DNA of 64,000 nt from Ooceraea biroi (taxonomy: Eukaryota; Arthropoda; Insecta; Hymenoptera; Formicidae), in NCBI RefSeq assembly GCF_003672135.1, contig NC_039511.1, forward strand, positions 3,870,464 through 3,934,463, read 5' to 3'. A program made the position numbers and the translations under genes. Shown piece after piece: positions 53,224-64,000 of this stretch; position 1 is the stretch's first letter, and each line of letters starts with the position of its first letter. The notes under the pieces are model-generated. The model had not been told where the DNA came from and ran no database searches. It saw only the letters and a program-made list of their open reading frames with translations.

Positions 53224-56200
53224 TCACTTGCAATAGCAATACTTGCGTAAGTGAAACAACGAGTTCTCCACGCACCTCGCTTGGTTCCCGTACATATTAA
53301 TCCTGCTAACGTCCGAGATCTGTGACAAAGTTAGTTACGCGTTTAGCGTAAAAATATTTTCCATCCCCTTATATTAAGACGAATCGATCCAAGCTTACCT
53401 TGGTACGGAAGATGTTCCTCGTGAGATCGTAAACGATGCTGACCTCGAACAACGCCCCGCCCGGCACCGTCTTCACTTTCAGCTGATAAATGTCCGTGGT
53501 CACCTTAGTCTTGGCACTGAAGTCGCCTATGAAACCGTCCTGATCTCCAGATTTTCGGAAATCCAGTAAACCTGAAGCACGTTCATGTCAGTTCACGTCA
53601 AGCTGACCGCGAGCTGACATCGTGACACTTTTTCTTACACCTTTCGTACCTTTAGTAGGTATGAGTTTAGCGGCCCACAGGATCTCATCCAGATGCAATG
53701 TCGCGCATATGTCGCGATGGTCCGCGGTGTAATCGTTGAGAAACTGGACGAAGTAGTTCGCGGCGGCAACAGCGTTCGTATCGTCGATCGAAATCTCTTT
53801 CCAGCTAAGGCAGGCACACCAGTGCGGCTCTATGAAGGCATCGGCGCAAGTCCTGTCCAGGGGCACCTGAAACATTCCATTCAAAACGTTTCTCAGATCA
53901 TTATGAAAATTACGCACTGCCTATAGCTCGAGTGTTACGTCATTTGAACGTGTTGACTCAGCGGTGTATTCTTAAGAAGTTACGTTTTGCCCACCGACAA
54001 TGCAACGAAGGAGTCCTCGCGTAAAATAGGTCGATTAGCAAGCGAGTCGCAGCCGTGGTGGGGATATCTCGATAGCGCGTTGCTCCATTCATTAGTATCA
54101 TTTATTTTTAGAGTTCGCGCGCGTGGTATTACGTGAATGCATCTTTTGTTTTCTGAAACTCGCGCGGAAAGCACGGATGGATCCTGTCGTCGCGACTTTT
54201 GAGATTATTGCAGATAAAACTTGATAATTGACATTGTAAGTCGTGCGTGTAACAAACGTGAGCGTACAAGCTTGCCGTGATCACTATAAAGTGTCTACTA
54301 GAATAACGATTGTACACTCGTCGTAGTTGTCATTGTTAGACGCCATTGCTTTTCACGGCTGCATTCACCCGGCGATAAAAGGTACTGTTTCGTTGTATTA
54401 TCATAAGAATTCAAATGTGAATGTAGGTAACGTATTACAGCTCTAGAAAGAAAATGTAAATGTGTTAATGGCTTATCCAAAATTGGATTACAAATTGATT
54501 CGAAAGTCAGTGAATTATTTAGTTAATTAGAGATTAATAAAAGTTAGCTGGACGCGCCAGTAGCAAATTATGAAACACATTGGACTTGACTTGAATTTCG
54601 ATTTTGTAATTATAAAATACGTAATAAAAAATTACGAATATATAAAACTGTAACTAGTGCAAATGAATAACGGCGATAAAAGGTAATTGCGAGTCTTACC
54701 TTATCAAACAAGCTGATCGCTCTTTGACGACGATCTCCGTCTTTAGGCGTATCAAAGTTGAGTATGGTCTCCAGTGTCTTGTGCACGTCAAACGGTGATG
54801 TCAAGTATTGCGTGTTGTACACAAAGTTCGCGTACGCTTGTGGATGCACTTGCTTGAACCACGGTGGGAAAATGAAAGAGAAAAACGGCAGCCTCTCCTC
54901 TTGCTTACCTTGCAAGGTATTACGTATATCCGCAAATCTGTGAAACAGGAAACATTGCTCGTGCGGCCAACTTAATGAAGCACGAGCGCCTTTCTCATTA
55001 CAATTATAAGGTATGTGCACAGACCTGTGTCCATGATCGCTCATCAAGATCAGAATGGTGTTGTTCAAGTGGCCGTGATCGTGGAGATCGCTCACCCACG
55101 AGTGCAAATCGTCGTCGACTACTCCGATGTCGTTGTAAGAGTCGTGGGAAAGTTCCCCGTGAAATCCGAACACGAATTTCGGCTGTTGCTTGTACGCGTC
55201 GAATATGGTTTTTATGTAATTCATCATTACCTACAATTCACTCCGTCAATCATCGACAATCGTTACCGACAGCTGCATTAGATAAGCACACACGCGAGTG
55301 CATAATTCCAAAATATCGCATTGAAAGGCTGCTATCAGTACTATCATTTCCATTTTATCTTATCCGTGCACTCACAGCACGCACTTACCTTGTGACGCGG
55401 AATGCCGGCCACACAGAACTTGTTGTACTTCCTGAAGTACGTGGAAGCGGCCAGATAATACGTGCGCATGTAGTGGTGCGTCGGTTGCTCGTCGAATCCC
55501 TTCAAGCGATAGGTGAAAGTGCCGATATGCGGCACGTCCTCCATGAAGCCCGTTATGTAACCGTGCTCCTTATATTTGCTCCATATCATGGGGTAAACGT
55601 TGACGTAGCTCGCTTTTGCGCCCATGCGTTTCCGCGTCTCCGGTAACTCGAGCTCGATCTTGCCGGTGAGGATTGGGATGAGCGCCTGCGGGGTGCCGTC
55701 TCCCACGATGTTGTACCCTTCCAGGACCAAGGCGTCCAGCTGGTGCTTTATGAGACGATAGGTCTTGGGCAGTTTACGGATGAACGTGTTTCGCGACAGC
55801 GAGTCGAAGCCGAACATGAGCACGTTCAGCTTCAGGCCTGTGTCCGGCACGTTGTCCCAGGTGTATTGCCGTTTGACGCGCGGATCGCGCTTCACCCCGG
55901 GAAGTACACTCTGCCATCTAAACATATGCATCTGAACGTGTACACCGAAACGTCTAACATCTAACACGCACAGCAAGATAACAGCGCGTTGTACAAATAG
56001 GATTAATACAGAACAAGCGAACTCACACATCTCCACTCTTCGATTTGCACTTGACATCCGCGAAATCGCTATCTGTCAGAGTATAGAAGTCGTCGGCTTC
56101 TATAGCATTTAACTCCTTCGTATGATAATCGTCAGTTCTGACAATCTCTAAAATAGCAGTAGATTATTAGATGAAGTAGCATTAGTTAATAGTAATAATT

Positions 56201-56834
56201 CAAAAGAAATTCAGAACATTGAAAATAATGGTGACAAGTTCATTTAAAAAATAAATATCATGTTTTCCTAACGTACCACTGAAGGTGCATGTTATACGTC
56301 CATACTTTGCTTTCGCCTTATTGGTAATGACAAGTCTTGAACCGTCCACCGTGACCCAATCTTCAGGTCCGCACGACAAAGGCGGGACGTCGTGTATAAA
56401 TTTCATTATTTCAGGACTAGAGATATTTAACTGAGGTAATTTGCACGCAACGACGCCTTCCCTACACAAATATATTGAACACAAATGATAAGTAATAATT
56501 ATCAAGAATAAAGTGCATGAATTATGTTTTCTAAAAAATCATGAAATATTAATGAAAAATGATTACCCGACATAGGATTGCTCGGACTCTTTGATTAATT
56601 GTGATATGTGCATTCTGAAATGATTCATCATTTTAGTTAAGCTGTAAGACTGCAAGACGTAAGACATTAAGGCAAGGCATTAAAGAAGATCGATACTCAC
56701 AATTTCTCCAGATTCGACAAGTCAGGATCATTGAATCCTAGCTCTGTTCTTATCACTTGAATAATACAAAACAGCAGCGCTGTGGACAGCACTATTATTA
56801 TGCAGCGACGAAAATGATACGTTGTGACCCTCAT
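53224..56834 (-). CDS. DUF229 protein (sulfatase/alkaline phosphatase superfamily)
   Basis: Ten exons: 56,701-56,834, 56,567-56,614, 56,277-56,461, 56,027-56,147, 55,389-55,917, 55,025-55,230, 54,700-54,937, 53,650-53,866, 53,399-53,571 and 53,224-53,319; all phases agree and give 648 aa. Residues 10-27 form a hydrophobic signal anchor (CIIIVLSTALLFCIIQVI), so the catalytic part should lie in the secretory lumen or outside the cell. The DUF229 region shows FGFDSLSRN (nucleophile area), GFHGELSHD, the metal-binding type motif SDHGHR followed by FADIRNTLQGKQEERLPFF, and the family's C-terminal cysteine end HLRKYCYC. The substrate of insect DUF229 proteins is unknown to me. An 87-bp intron (54,938-55,024) is stop-free in frame. 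Convergent to Tectonic, with no obvious functional link. Confidence 0.93.
54938..55024 (-). other. In-frame, stop-free 87-bp intron of the DUF229 gene
   Basis: On the minus strand it is bounded by ACAG|GTCTGT and TTTCACAG|A. Its length is a multiple of three and it contains no stop. Removing it joins SDHGHR directly to FADIRNTLQGKQEERLPFF, which is the continuity I recall in the family, so I treat it as an intron. If retained it would add 29 residues beside the active-site motif. Confidence 0.8.
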
Positions 56835-58555
56835 GTTTGTTTAACTTATTACTTCTGTGATTATTTTACAGTGATTATTCCTGCAAACAGAACGTGTCTC
56901 ACGTTAAACAATATTTAATTAAAAATTAGAACATTCTTTTATGGATTAATATTGCACATTCATTTCCATACGTTATAATATTAATGCAGACTGAACTTTT
57001 CTTTTACTACACGAGTTGCATTGTATATGTTAAGTTTATATGTAAGCAAACAGAGTTTTTATCCAATCAAAACTACACTCTTACTTGTTCAGTAACTGTT
57101 AGCATGAGAAGAACCACGTTGATTTGACTTCATGTGACTGGTGTGTGTCATGTGAGAGAGACTGTTGTGGTTTAGTTTATCATAACACTGCCGATAATAG
57201 CATGATATATTACCCCAGGATATGTATTGCAATTATCACAGATTAAAATACTGAAAAATATTTCTCCTCTGACAAGCCAGCTTAGTTCAACTCAATCCTA
57301 AAATGATTCGGTAATATCATACTGCATGGTTTTTTGGTTACTGTCAACACAACTTAATCACAATTAAGTACAAGACTGAATATATACTCACAGTACGGCG
57401 CGTAACCTGGTAGTGTCACAAACAGCTGGCACGCGTACGTTGCATGAATGTTTAAACAAACAATGACTCTGAGAAACGAATGAGAAGACGAATTCTTATG
57501 GCCAGCGGGAAAAAAAATACTGATAAAATTGACTTGGCACGAGGAAATTATCACGTTCAACGACACATGTTCCGCCTCACGTCGACACAACGGCCACACA
57601 GAGTCTGTCAGCGGAAAAAATTCGTACGCCAAGTACAAAATATTCGCGAAGACGTATCATTTAAGAGGTATCAACCGAGCTCTACCTGCGCATTATCATC
57701 GATGACGGGCAAATCTGATGAATGTATAATATACAGGCGCACGGCAGTCAGTCGACGATATCGAGCTCGAAGTACGACGACAGCAGAGAAAATGCTCTCG
57801 AGGCTGATGGAGAACACATTGTTAACTAGTTAAAGAACACACGACGGAGTCTCCATTCAAGAACGATTTACCATGCACCACGCGAGTACATCATTTGTCG
57901 AGGCAAGAAAAGAGTACGAGAGAGGGGAAGCGAGAGAGAGAGAGAGAGCCAGGCAGAGACAGGCAGACAGACGGGGAGAAAGAGAGAGAGACGCTCCGGG
58001 CCGGGTTCAGAGTGTGCGAACCTCGTCGCGAAATCACGCTACATCACGCGATGTCTGCGTTTTTTCGCCGGGCGAATCCGCGAATTGCCGGACGAGCACT
58101 CAGGCTAGAGGGATGCGCGTAACTTCACGACGACCGACATCACGCGACAGTGTCGGAGACTTGCCGCCTACGCTCGAGTCCCGGCAACCGACCCGCCGCC
58201 CCTCCCGCCGAAGTTTCCATTGAAGATCGAAGTCGTTTCGGCACGACACGCGTGAGGACGCAACGCCCGCGCGCGCGCGCATTTCGCTCACGCGTTCACG
58301 TGCGAGGGCTCCTTCCTCGCCGCGCGCATTCCCGGCGGCGCGTCCCGAGGCACGAACGTGGCGCGGTCATCGGTCGACTATCGCGTGACGTCACACTCGA
58401 CGCGGACTTCACTTCGATCTTTCAAAATTTCCTCGAGAATTCGAGATCTTTCCTCGATCTCCTCAACTGTCCTCCGTTGACCGGCTCCCGTTGATGTGGA
58501 AGTGTCTCTCTCCTTCTCTGCGTCTCGTCTTCGTCTCGACGCTGCCAAGTAAGTG
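56835..58555. other. Intergenic region with CpG-rich island
   Basis: The DUF229 promoter should be in the left part. From about 57,600 the DNA becomes CpG-rich, with a GA run at 57,932-57,948. The island ends with a donor-like sequence, CAA|GTAAGT at 58,549, which could close a non-coding first exon of a plus-strand transcript. No coding exon follows within the window. The arginine-rich frames here are composition artefacts. Confidence 0.45.
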
Positions 58556-58722
58556 CCCAGTGAGCAAAATGTGTGCAATCTGCCAGCAGATCGGCAAGAG
58601 ATTACTGCAGAAGTTGATAGCAAGTTGGCATCCGTTATGTCCGCATTAGGATAGTGATCTGCCAGCAGAGCCTGCTAACAGACTCTGACAGCAGATTGGC
58701 GGCAGAAACCGAGCAGGATCTG

Positions 58723-58898
58723 TTAACATCTGACGGCAGATTGACGGCAGAAACCGAACAGAATCTGCAGCTTTTGGCCATTCATATTTACGATATATTA
58801 AAGCATGTGTTTACTTTTAACACACTATAAATTGGCATTTTATATTACCATGTGTTACTAGAACGCATTTGTTTGTTTGTTAAATTAAAGTACATTTG
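58723..58898 (+). repeat. 176-bp direct repeat, copy 1
   Basis: Begins at a TTAA and runs through GCAGCTTTTGGCCATTCATA to TACATTTG. Copy 2 at 59,807-59,982 has the same length and only scattered differences. Confidence 0.9.
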
Positions 58899-59087
58899 TA
58901 ATTGGTCAGTCTTAGAACTACAGATGTTATTAAACCTGATTAAAGGTGACGTGTAAACATATGTCATTTATATGCAAATGTAAGCTAATATTCACATAGT
59001 TGTACATAATCTGCAATCCTTGATTGATATTATAATTAATCATAGGCCGGTATTCATAGTCGAATCTTATATTTAAGACCGTCTTAA

Positions 59088-59806
59088 GGGGGGAGCCTGC
59101 TTTAGAACGTTGAAAATAAGGTATAATTTTACGAATTTTTTTGGAGAAACTATACAGCGGATCATTATAAAACTTTGATGCATTTATTAGTACATGTTTA
59201 AAGATAACAAAAATTATTTTTTGATTTGAATATATCGCCTGTAGAGGTCGTCCTGGAGGCATCTTAGTGCAGCCGGCATTGTAAATTGGTGAGCATTCTC
59301 CTGCCTCCAAATTTCATCCAAACTGAAAAATTGAAATATTTTCTCGTTATTTATGAATTCCCATCGTCGATGAACCTTTAATATTCATAAAAACATTAAG
59401 TTAAACAATTATTTTTGCATGAAAAAGTTCAAAAACTTTGCCTAAAAATCGTACTTTTGTGTTCTAAGCTCCACCATTTTGGCACTTTTCAACTTTTTTC
59501 TTCTCTCTTTGGTTCATCGACGATGGGAATTCATAAATAACGAGAACATGTTTCAATTTTTCAGTTTAGACGAAATTTGGAGGCAGGAGAATGCTCACCA
59601 ATTTGCAATGCCGGCGACGCGGCTGCACTAAGATTTCTCCAGGACGACCTCTACAAGCGATATATTCAAATCAAAAAATAATTTTTTTATCTTTAAACAT
59701 GTACTAATAAATGCATCAAAGTTTTATAATGATCCGCTGTATAGTTTCTCCAAAAACAATTCGTAAAATATACCTTATTTTCAGCGTTCTAAAGCAGGCT
59801 CCCCCC
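59088..59806. mobile_element. 719-bp palindromic element flanked by TTAA
   Basis: Inverted arms 59,088-59,376 and 59,511-59,806 surround a 134-bp spacer. The ends read GGGGGGAGCCTGC and its inverse, and TTAA lies on both sides (59,084-59,087 and 59,807-59,810). A TTAA duplication is the mark of piggyBac-type transposition, so this is probably a non-autonomous, TTAA-targeting MITE. The terminal bases are not the classical piggyBac start, so the family is an inference. It has no coding capacity. Confidence 0.75.
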
Positions 59807-59982
59807 TTAACATTTGACGGCAGATTGACAGCAGAAACCGAACAGAATCTGCAGCTTTTGGCCATTCATATTTACGATATATTAAAGCATGTGTTTACTC
59901 TTAACACACTATAAATTGGCATTTTATATTACCATGTGTTAAAAGAACGCATTTGTTTGCTTGTTAAATTAAAGTACATTTG
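59807..59982 (+). repeat. 176-bp direct repeat, copy 2
   Basis: Second copy of 58,723-58,898, starting at the right-hand TTAA of the palindromic element. After it the two copies' flanks no longer match. Confidence 0.9.
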
Positions 59983-60309
59983 GCTTGATGTGTCTTTTTG
60001 ACAGCTCGTTGCATAATCTCTCTCTTATTGTTAATTTATTCTAATCCGAAGTCCGAATTTTGCTTTCGAACTTCAGATTGCTCGTGGCGTGCGTGAACTA
60101 CATGGACGTTGTCCATGGGAGCCTCTGTGCCGCAAGTGCAAAAATTTTCAGAAAAATTAATATTATCGTGCCAAGGCGCGTATATTAACTTATGTAACTG
60201 TTAGGCTAAATCTTAACATCGAGTAAGAACTCGACGTGTGCACCGCATAGCGGTGCGGAGCGAAAACATATTCATAGCCGTGTGAATTTGAATACTGTCA
60301 AAAGCTGCA

Positions 60310-60500
60310 GATCCTGTTCGGTTTCTGCTGCCAATCTGCTGTTAGATTCCGCGCGCGCAGATCTTGCTCGGTTTCCGCTGCCAATCTGCCGTTAGATTCC
60401 GCGCGCGCAAATCTTGCTCGGTTTCTGTCGACAATCCGACTTCAAGCCATGTTTGCAGATTCTGCTCGGTTTCTGCCGCCAATCTGTTCTTAGATTTTGT
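60310..60500 (-). repeat. Short-period array of CGGTTTCTGC-type units
   Basis: Units of about 60 bp, each with CTCGGTTTCYGCYGCCAATC and a following TTAGATT. Two copies share the spacer TTAGATTCCGCGCGCGCA. They are the inverse of the GGCAGAAACCGAGCAG motif at 58,700. Confidence 0.8.
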
Positions 60501-60894
60501 GAGCGAGCTCTGTTACATTTCTGGCACCAATTTGTCGAATTAATCGTTAATAACAACTTCTGTATCAAATTTGTTGTCTTTTGGCTGGCAATAGTTGATA
60601 GCAGATAGTTAGCATCATCTGCTTTCGGCAGACTTGGCTATCTGGGTGATCAAACACTCAAATTTCGCACAAATATTGGAGAGATATGATTCCGTTGCGC
60701 GAAATTGTTATAATACCGGGAAGATGTAACGTTGAATCGCGTTCGTTAGATACAAAAGAGGCTTGATTCTCGCTTGAAAAGCGATTGTCCTTATTAATCC
60801 GAGTAAGGTATAGCTCATCGATATCGAGTTGACGTGTTTAAAATGAAATGATTATTTTGTGTCAAGCGATGTTTGAGATCTCAATTGCGTTGCT

Positions 60895-60968
60895 CGCGAG
60901 TAGCTAATAAAGGCAGGTTCCAACTCGAGAGCTCCGAGAAGGGAGCGCCTTTATTAGCTACTCTCGCG
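60895..60968. repeat. Strong inverted repeat / hairpin
   Basis: The stem CGCGAG + TAGCTAATAAAGGC pairs with GCCTTTATTAGCTA + CTCGCG. That gives 14 perfect pairs plus 6 more after a 2-nt bulge, around a 32-nt loop that can itself fold (CTCGAGAGCTCCGAG). No gene covers it. It could be a small MITE remnant, a structured RNA or a cruciform; the sequence does not say. Confidence 0.7.
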
Positions 60969-61651
60969 TCAGTAACGTTCGTACTCAGCTCCTGTATTAA
61001 TCATGATGCGTCCGTAAAAAATACCGTTTGATCGATGAAAGGATCAACACAGATATTGTTATCCACTCAATTCCTCTAAGCTCCAGAATCATTGCACATC
61101 TTCAAAATATATAACCTCATATTTTTGTATCATAATATCTTTCCACTTCACATGCACTTCTTGTAAAGCGAAATCGCTCAACTTGAAAATAAAAATACAA
61201 AAAAGAAAAAAAATCGATAGAAAGCTCACTCTCACTGTACCAATCACGAAATCGTTTTACGGAATGATCTCTTGATACACGAAATGCCAGAAAGCGAGTG
61301 AAAAAGAAAAGGGCCGACAGATCTTATCACACATAGAAAATTATTATTGATAACGATTTTAGCAGGTATTTATTAAGGATTAGTATTGCATTCTGAGTTG
61401 ATGTACATACGTCTGCTTTCTCCTTCTCAAAGGTGTCTACTTATTCTCTCTTCAAGTTGCGATAATACGTGAATGCTTTCAGCTTGCGAAAGAAGAAAAA
61501 GAAATCGATAGCACGGACACGTAAAATAAATTTATTATCTAATCGCGTAACGTTACTTGTGATGGCCGCACCCGGCCATATGTTTGGAGAAAGAGGTCAT
61601 GAGAATCGTAAAAGTATATCTAATCTATTGCTTAAACATAATAAGATAATG

Positions 61652-61654
<3 letters not shown>

Positions 61655-61696
<42 letters not shown>
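61655..61696 (+). repeat. (TA)21 microsatellite
   Basis: Uninterrupted TA run of 42 bp. Confidence 0.95.
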
Positions 61697-61697
<1 letters not shown>

Positions 61698-62669
61698 CAA
61701 AATGCTTATGTGAAAAAAGAAGATAAGAGAAAAGTGATTTCACATCCGGTAAAATAATAGTGCATTTCGATTACTTGAATATTGCGATAAATATAGAAAA
61801 AGTATTTGATAATTCTATAAATAATAACGTGCGATGTGTAATAAATTGAGTAAAAGATTATCTGTCCGTAAATAAGAACCGCAGTATTTTTCAATGTATC
61901 TTTATTTATATCAATATATCAATATATTTCTCACGTATTTAAAATATTCACTTTAAATAGAAAAGTTATTGTTTAAATATATTAAATATCAAACATACAT
62001 ATGTACGTATTAATCATACAGCACACTCAACTCGCAATTCGACTACGCAATTGTACAATTCTCATATACACATAAAATTAAGAGAAAACTTTATACATGG
62101 TATGTGAATATGCAACATTTATCGACAAAGAAAGAATTCTTTCATCACAGTTCGTGCTTTATAAATGACTCGTTTCACAAATAGTAACTAGAGGCATGTC
62201 AACGTAAATCTACGTGTATACTCACATGTGATTAGCATTGGCAATCTAATTGCGACATTGTCTAATGAATCGTGAAGAACATGTAATCTCAGTTGACAGG
62301 ATTAAACACATTTGACAATAGTACACACAGTCAATTGTGTCACTCGTGGCAGCATAAGTTACATCACTACAGGAAGTGTATCATTTAAGGTACTGTTCGA
62401 GAAACGAATCACTAGAGTGCTTCATTCGTGTGGCTTATCTTGAAAAGCTCCTGGCAGCGATATTTCTAGCAGTTTTTCTATTAATAATTTTTTTGCAGCG
62501 AAAGACTACCTCGCCATGGAAAGATGCGGTTTCTCTGTAACAATTTAATCTTTTTTTTAACGATGTTTTTATGTACCGTTGCGCAAATATCGCTATCGTT
62601 AAAATAAAAGAAATGAAACGCAGCGCGAGTACATGCGCGCGTATGCAAGCTAACCGTTGTAATCGGTTT

Positions 62670-63834
62670 TCAAGTATAGATGGACAGTGCGTTTGAGTAA
62701 ACGAAAGTTTTATTGTATATTAAAGTCATATCTGTTACCATTGTACGTGAGGAACTGTATCCACCGTCGTCGTCAGAAATAATTTGCGGGGATTCCTCGT
62801 TTCTCCGCAGAATTGTCAATGGTCGGTAAGTGTTATACGTGAGGAATAAATATTCGGGTAGCAAGCAAATAACGACAATAAATAGGGTAAGTAACCAGAA
62901 TATGGGCGACAGAAATAATTGTTGGAAAACTCCTAATATGTCGCCATCGTATTTTCTGGAAAAAGACATGAATCCAATCAACCCAATCAGTACATAAGAT
63001 AATTATTTTTCTTGAAATATGCAAATTACAGAAAAATTGTTATAATTCGATTTCTTATAATATTTTACGATACTTACACATGTATGATCGAATACAAAAA
63101 CGTGCCTAAGATAAATACTATTTCGGATAATACTACACTCAGTACCAACGGCCATGTCCAATATGAACTTCGTAACAATATCTGAAACAATATCATCGTC
63201 ATCAATGACTACAATTATTTAAACGTGCGCCAGAATTTTTATTATAAATCGCTATTTCTATTTACCTGTTAATCCGAATAAGTCAGATTATTCGAATAAT
63301 TTGAATCAAATTCGGATGTAATTAAAGTAGTAAAATATCCGAGTATTCCGAATATTACAATGTACTCATATTCAGCATTCGCTTTGCGCAGCTTTAATTT
63401 ATGTAACGCTGATAGTAATACGTACCTGCAGGTTTACCAGCAAAGTAACTAGGTGAAAAATGCATGTGCCAAAAGTCCACTGTCCAACCGGCGTATTGTC
63501 ATATAAATAAACGGGATTGATGTACGTGATCGCGTACACTACAAAATACGTCACGCACGTGCTCCATAATCCTGAAATGACAACGACAAAGTCAGTTATC
63601 CGTCGAAAATGTTCTACGAACTTCGCAAAATCGTGCGCGCATATACGGACCTAGTAACAACCATATCATGAATTGTTGCCTAGACATTAAATAATTATTC
63701 TTATTCAGTTTATACAAGTACGGATTTCGCAAGAGCACCTCCGCGCTATAATTCTGCTCCAGCAATCCATATAGTAGCACCGGCAGCGCCGTGACCAAAT
63801 TGAAGCCCATCAGGAAGATACCGTCGTAGAGTTC
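62670..63834 (-). CDS. P4-ATPase (phospholipid flippase), C-terminal exons only
   Basis: Four exons on the minus strand (63,651-63,834, 63,426-63,571, 63,078-63,181, 62,670-62,955) give the last 239 residues; the N-terminal and catalytic parts lie beyond position 64,000. The first exon starts at an acceptor (TTCTGCAG) with ELYDGIFLMGFNLV and continues LPVLLYGLLEQNY, matching the class VI (ATP11-type) sequence after the catalytic domains. Five hydrophobic segments follow, the last being PIFWLLTLFIVVICLLPEY, the usual final P4 transmembrane helix, then a short polar tail. P4-ATPases move aminophospholipids from the outer to the cytosolic leaflet, with a CDC50 partner. The donor after the first exon (GTCCGT) is weak, but frame and homology support the join. 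Assignment to ATP11-type rather than another P4 class is likely but not certain. Confidence 0.9.
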
Positions 63835-64000
63835 CTGCAGAAGCAAGACAATGCCGTTAGTTTGCGATATTAGTATCGCAAACAATCCAATCTGGACGAA
63901 GAAATGGTAGGGGAGACCGGTGTCAATTGTAACAGGTGTCAAATGTAACAGAGCTTATTTTGGAACCACCTTATGTAAAAACACGAAGTAGTCTTCATTA
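63835..64000 (-). other. Intron of the P4-ATPase gene, cut by the window edge
   Basis: The frame continuing upstream of the acceptor at 63,835 lacks P4-ATPase features and meets a stop, so I read it as intron. The preceding exon lies outside the window. Confidence 0.7.

Larger units (their letters stand above)
58556..60646. mobile_element. Nested repeat region bounded by CCCAG/CTGGG ends
   Basis: The left part carries the motif GGCAGAAACCGARCAG in plus sense (around 58,700 and 58,750). The right part (60,300-60,480) carries at least four copies in the inverse sense, as expected for a composite element with long imperfect terminal inverted repeats. The extreme ends share CCCAG followed by a similar TAGC/GAGC-A segment. 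I see no coding capacity and no clear target duplication. The family is unknown to me, so the boundaries are tentative. Confidence 0.5.
60647..62669. other. Gene-free region downstream of the flippase gene
   Basis: AT-rich DNA with a strong hairpin (60,895-60,968) and a (TA)21 run (61,655-61,696). The right part presumably includes the 3' UTR of the P4-ATPase. No supported exon. Confidence 0.55.

Noticed and set aside
54975..55646. 223-aa plus-strand frame
   Set aside because: Antisense shadow of two DUF229 exons and the intron between them.
63835..63942. N-terminal extension of the P4-ATPase frame beginning MTPVTIDTG
   Set aside because: It reads through an evident acceptor (TTCTGCAG) and has no P4-ATPase similarity; treated as intron.
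1..64000. tRNA, rRNA and well-known insect miRNA genes
   Set aside because: I looked for T-arm-like GGTTCRA motifs and remembered miRNA seeds while reading and found nothing convincing; a covariance-model search would be decisive.

Overview
The window looks like nuclear DNA of an insect, most likely a hymenopteran and possibly an ant. Supporting this are small multi-exon genes with GT-AG introns, often under 100 to 300 bp. CpG-rich islands alternate with AT-rich DNA, GA/TC microsatellites are frequent, and there are a decayed mariner and several foldback-type elements. The species assignment is an inference from general character, not from a match. There are no operons, CRISPR arrays, rRNA or tRNA genes that I could see.

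Layout. Positions 1-39,900 are a gene desert or very long intron. I found no convincing coding exon there, only CpG-rich islands in AT-rich DNA, microsatellites and two long foldback repeats (12,026-14,321 and about 26,829-27,803). At 39,945-40,095 (minus) there is one candidate exon of an unrecognised gene, in a CpG-rich region that looks like a promoter. A dead mariner (40,958-42,209) and further CpG-rich, gene-free DNA follow.

From 45.9 kb on the window is gene-dense. BORCS6/lyspersin (minus, 45,887-47,463) is divergent from a plus-strand pair, B9D2 (48,809-49,497) and Tectonic (49,542-52,181). The stop of B9D2 and the start of Tectonic are only 44 nt apart with no visible promoter or poly(A) signal between them, which suggests one dicistronic transcript. 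Both proteins belong to the ciliary transition-zone (MKS/B9) complex. An RFX X-box-like site lies upstream of B9D2, as expected for a ciliary gene. Convergent to Tectonic is a ten-exon DUF229 sulfatase/alkaline-phosphatase-superfamily gene (minus, 53,224-56,834). A CpG-rich island (57.6-58.5 kb) and a nested repeat region (58.55-60.65 kb) follow. The window ends with the last four exons of a class-VI-like P4-ATPase (lipid flippase; minus, 62,670-63,834), whose 5' part lies beyond the window.

Exon boundaries were placed by hand from splice consensus, reading-frame continuity and remembered family features; each complete gene model closes in frame (BORCS6 276 aa, B9D2 175 aa, Tectonic 664 aa, DUF229 protein 648 aa).
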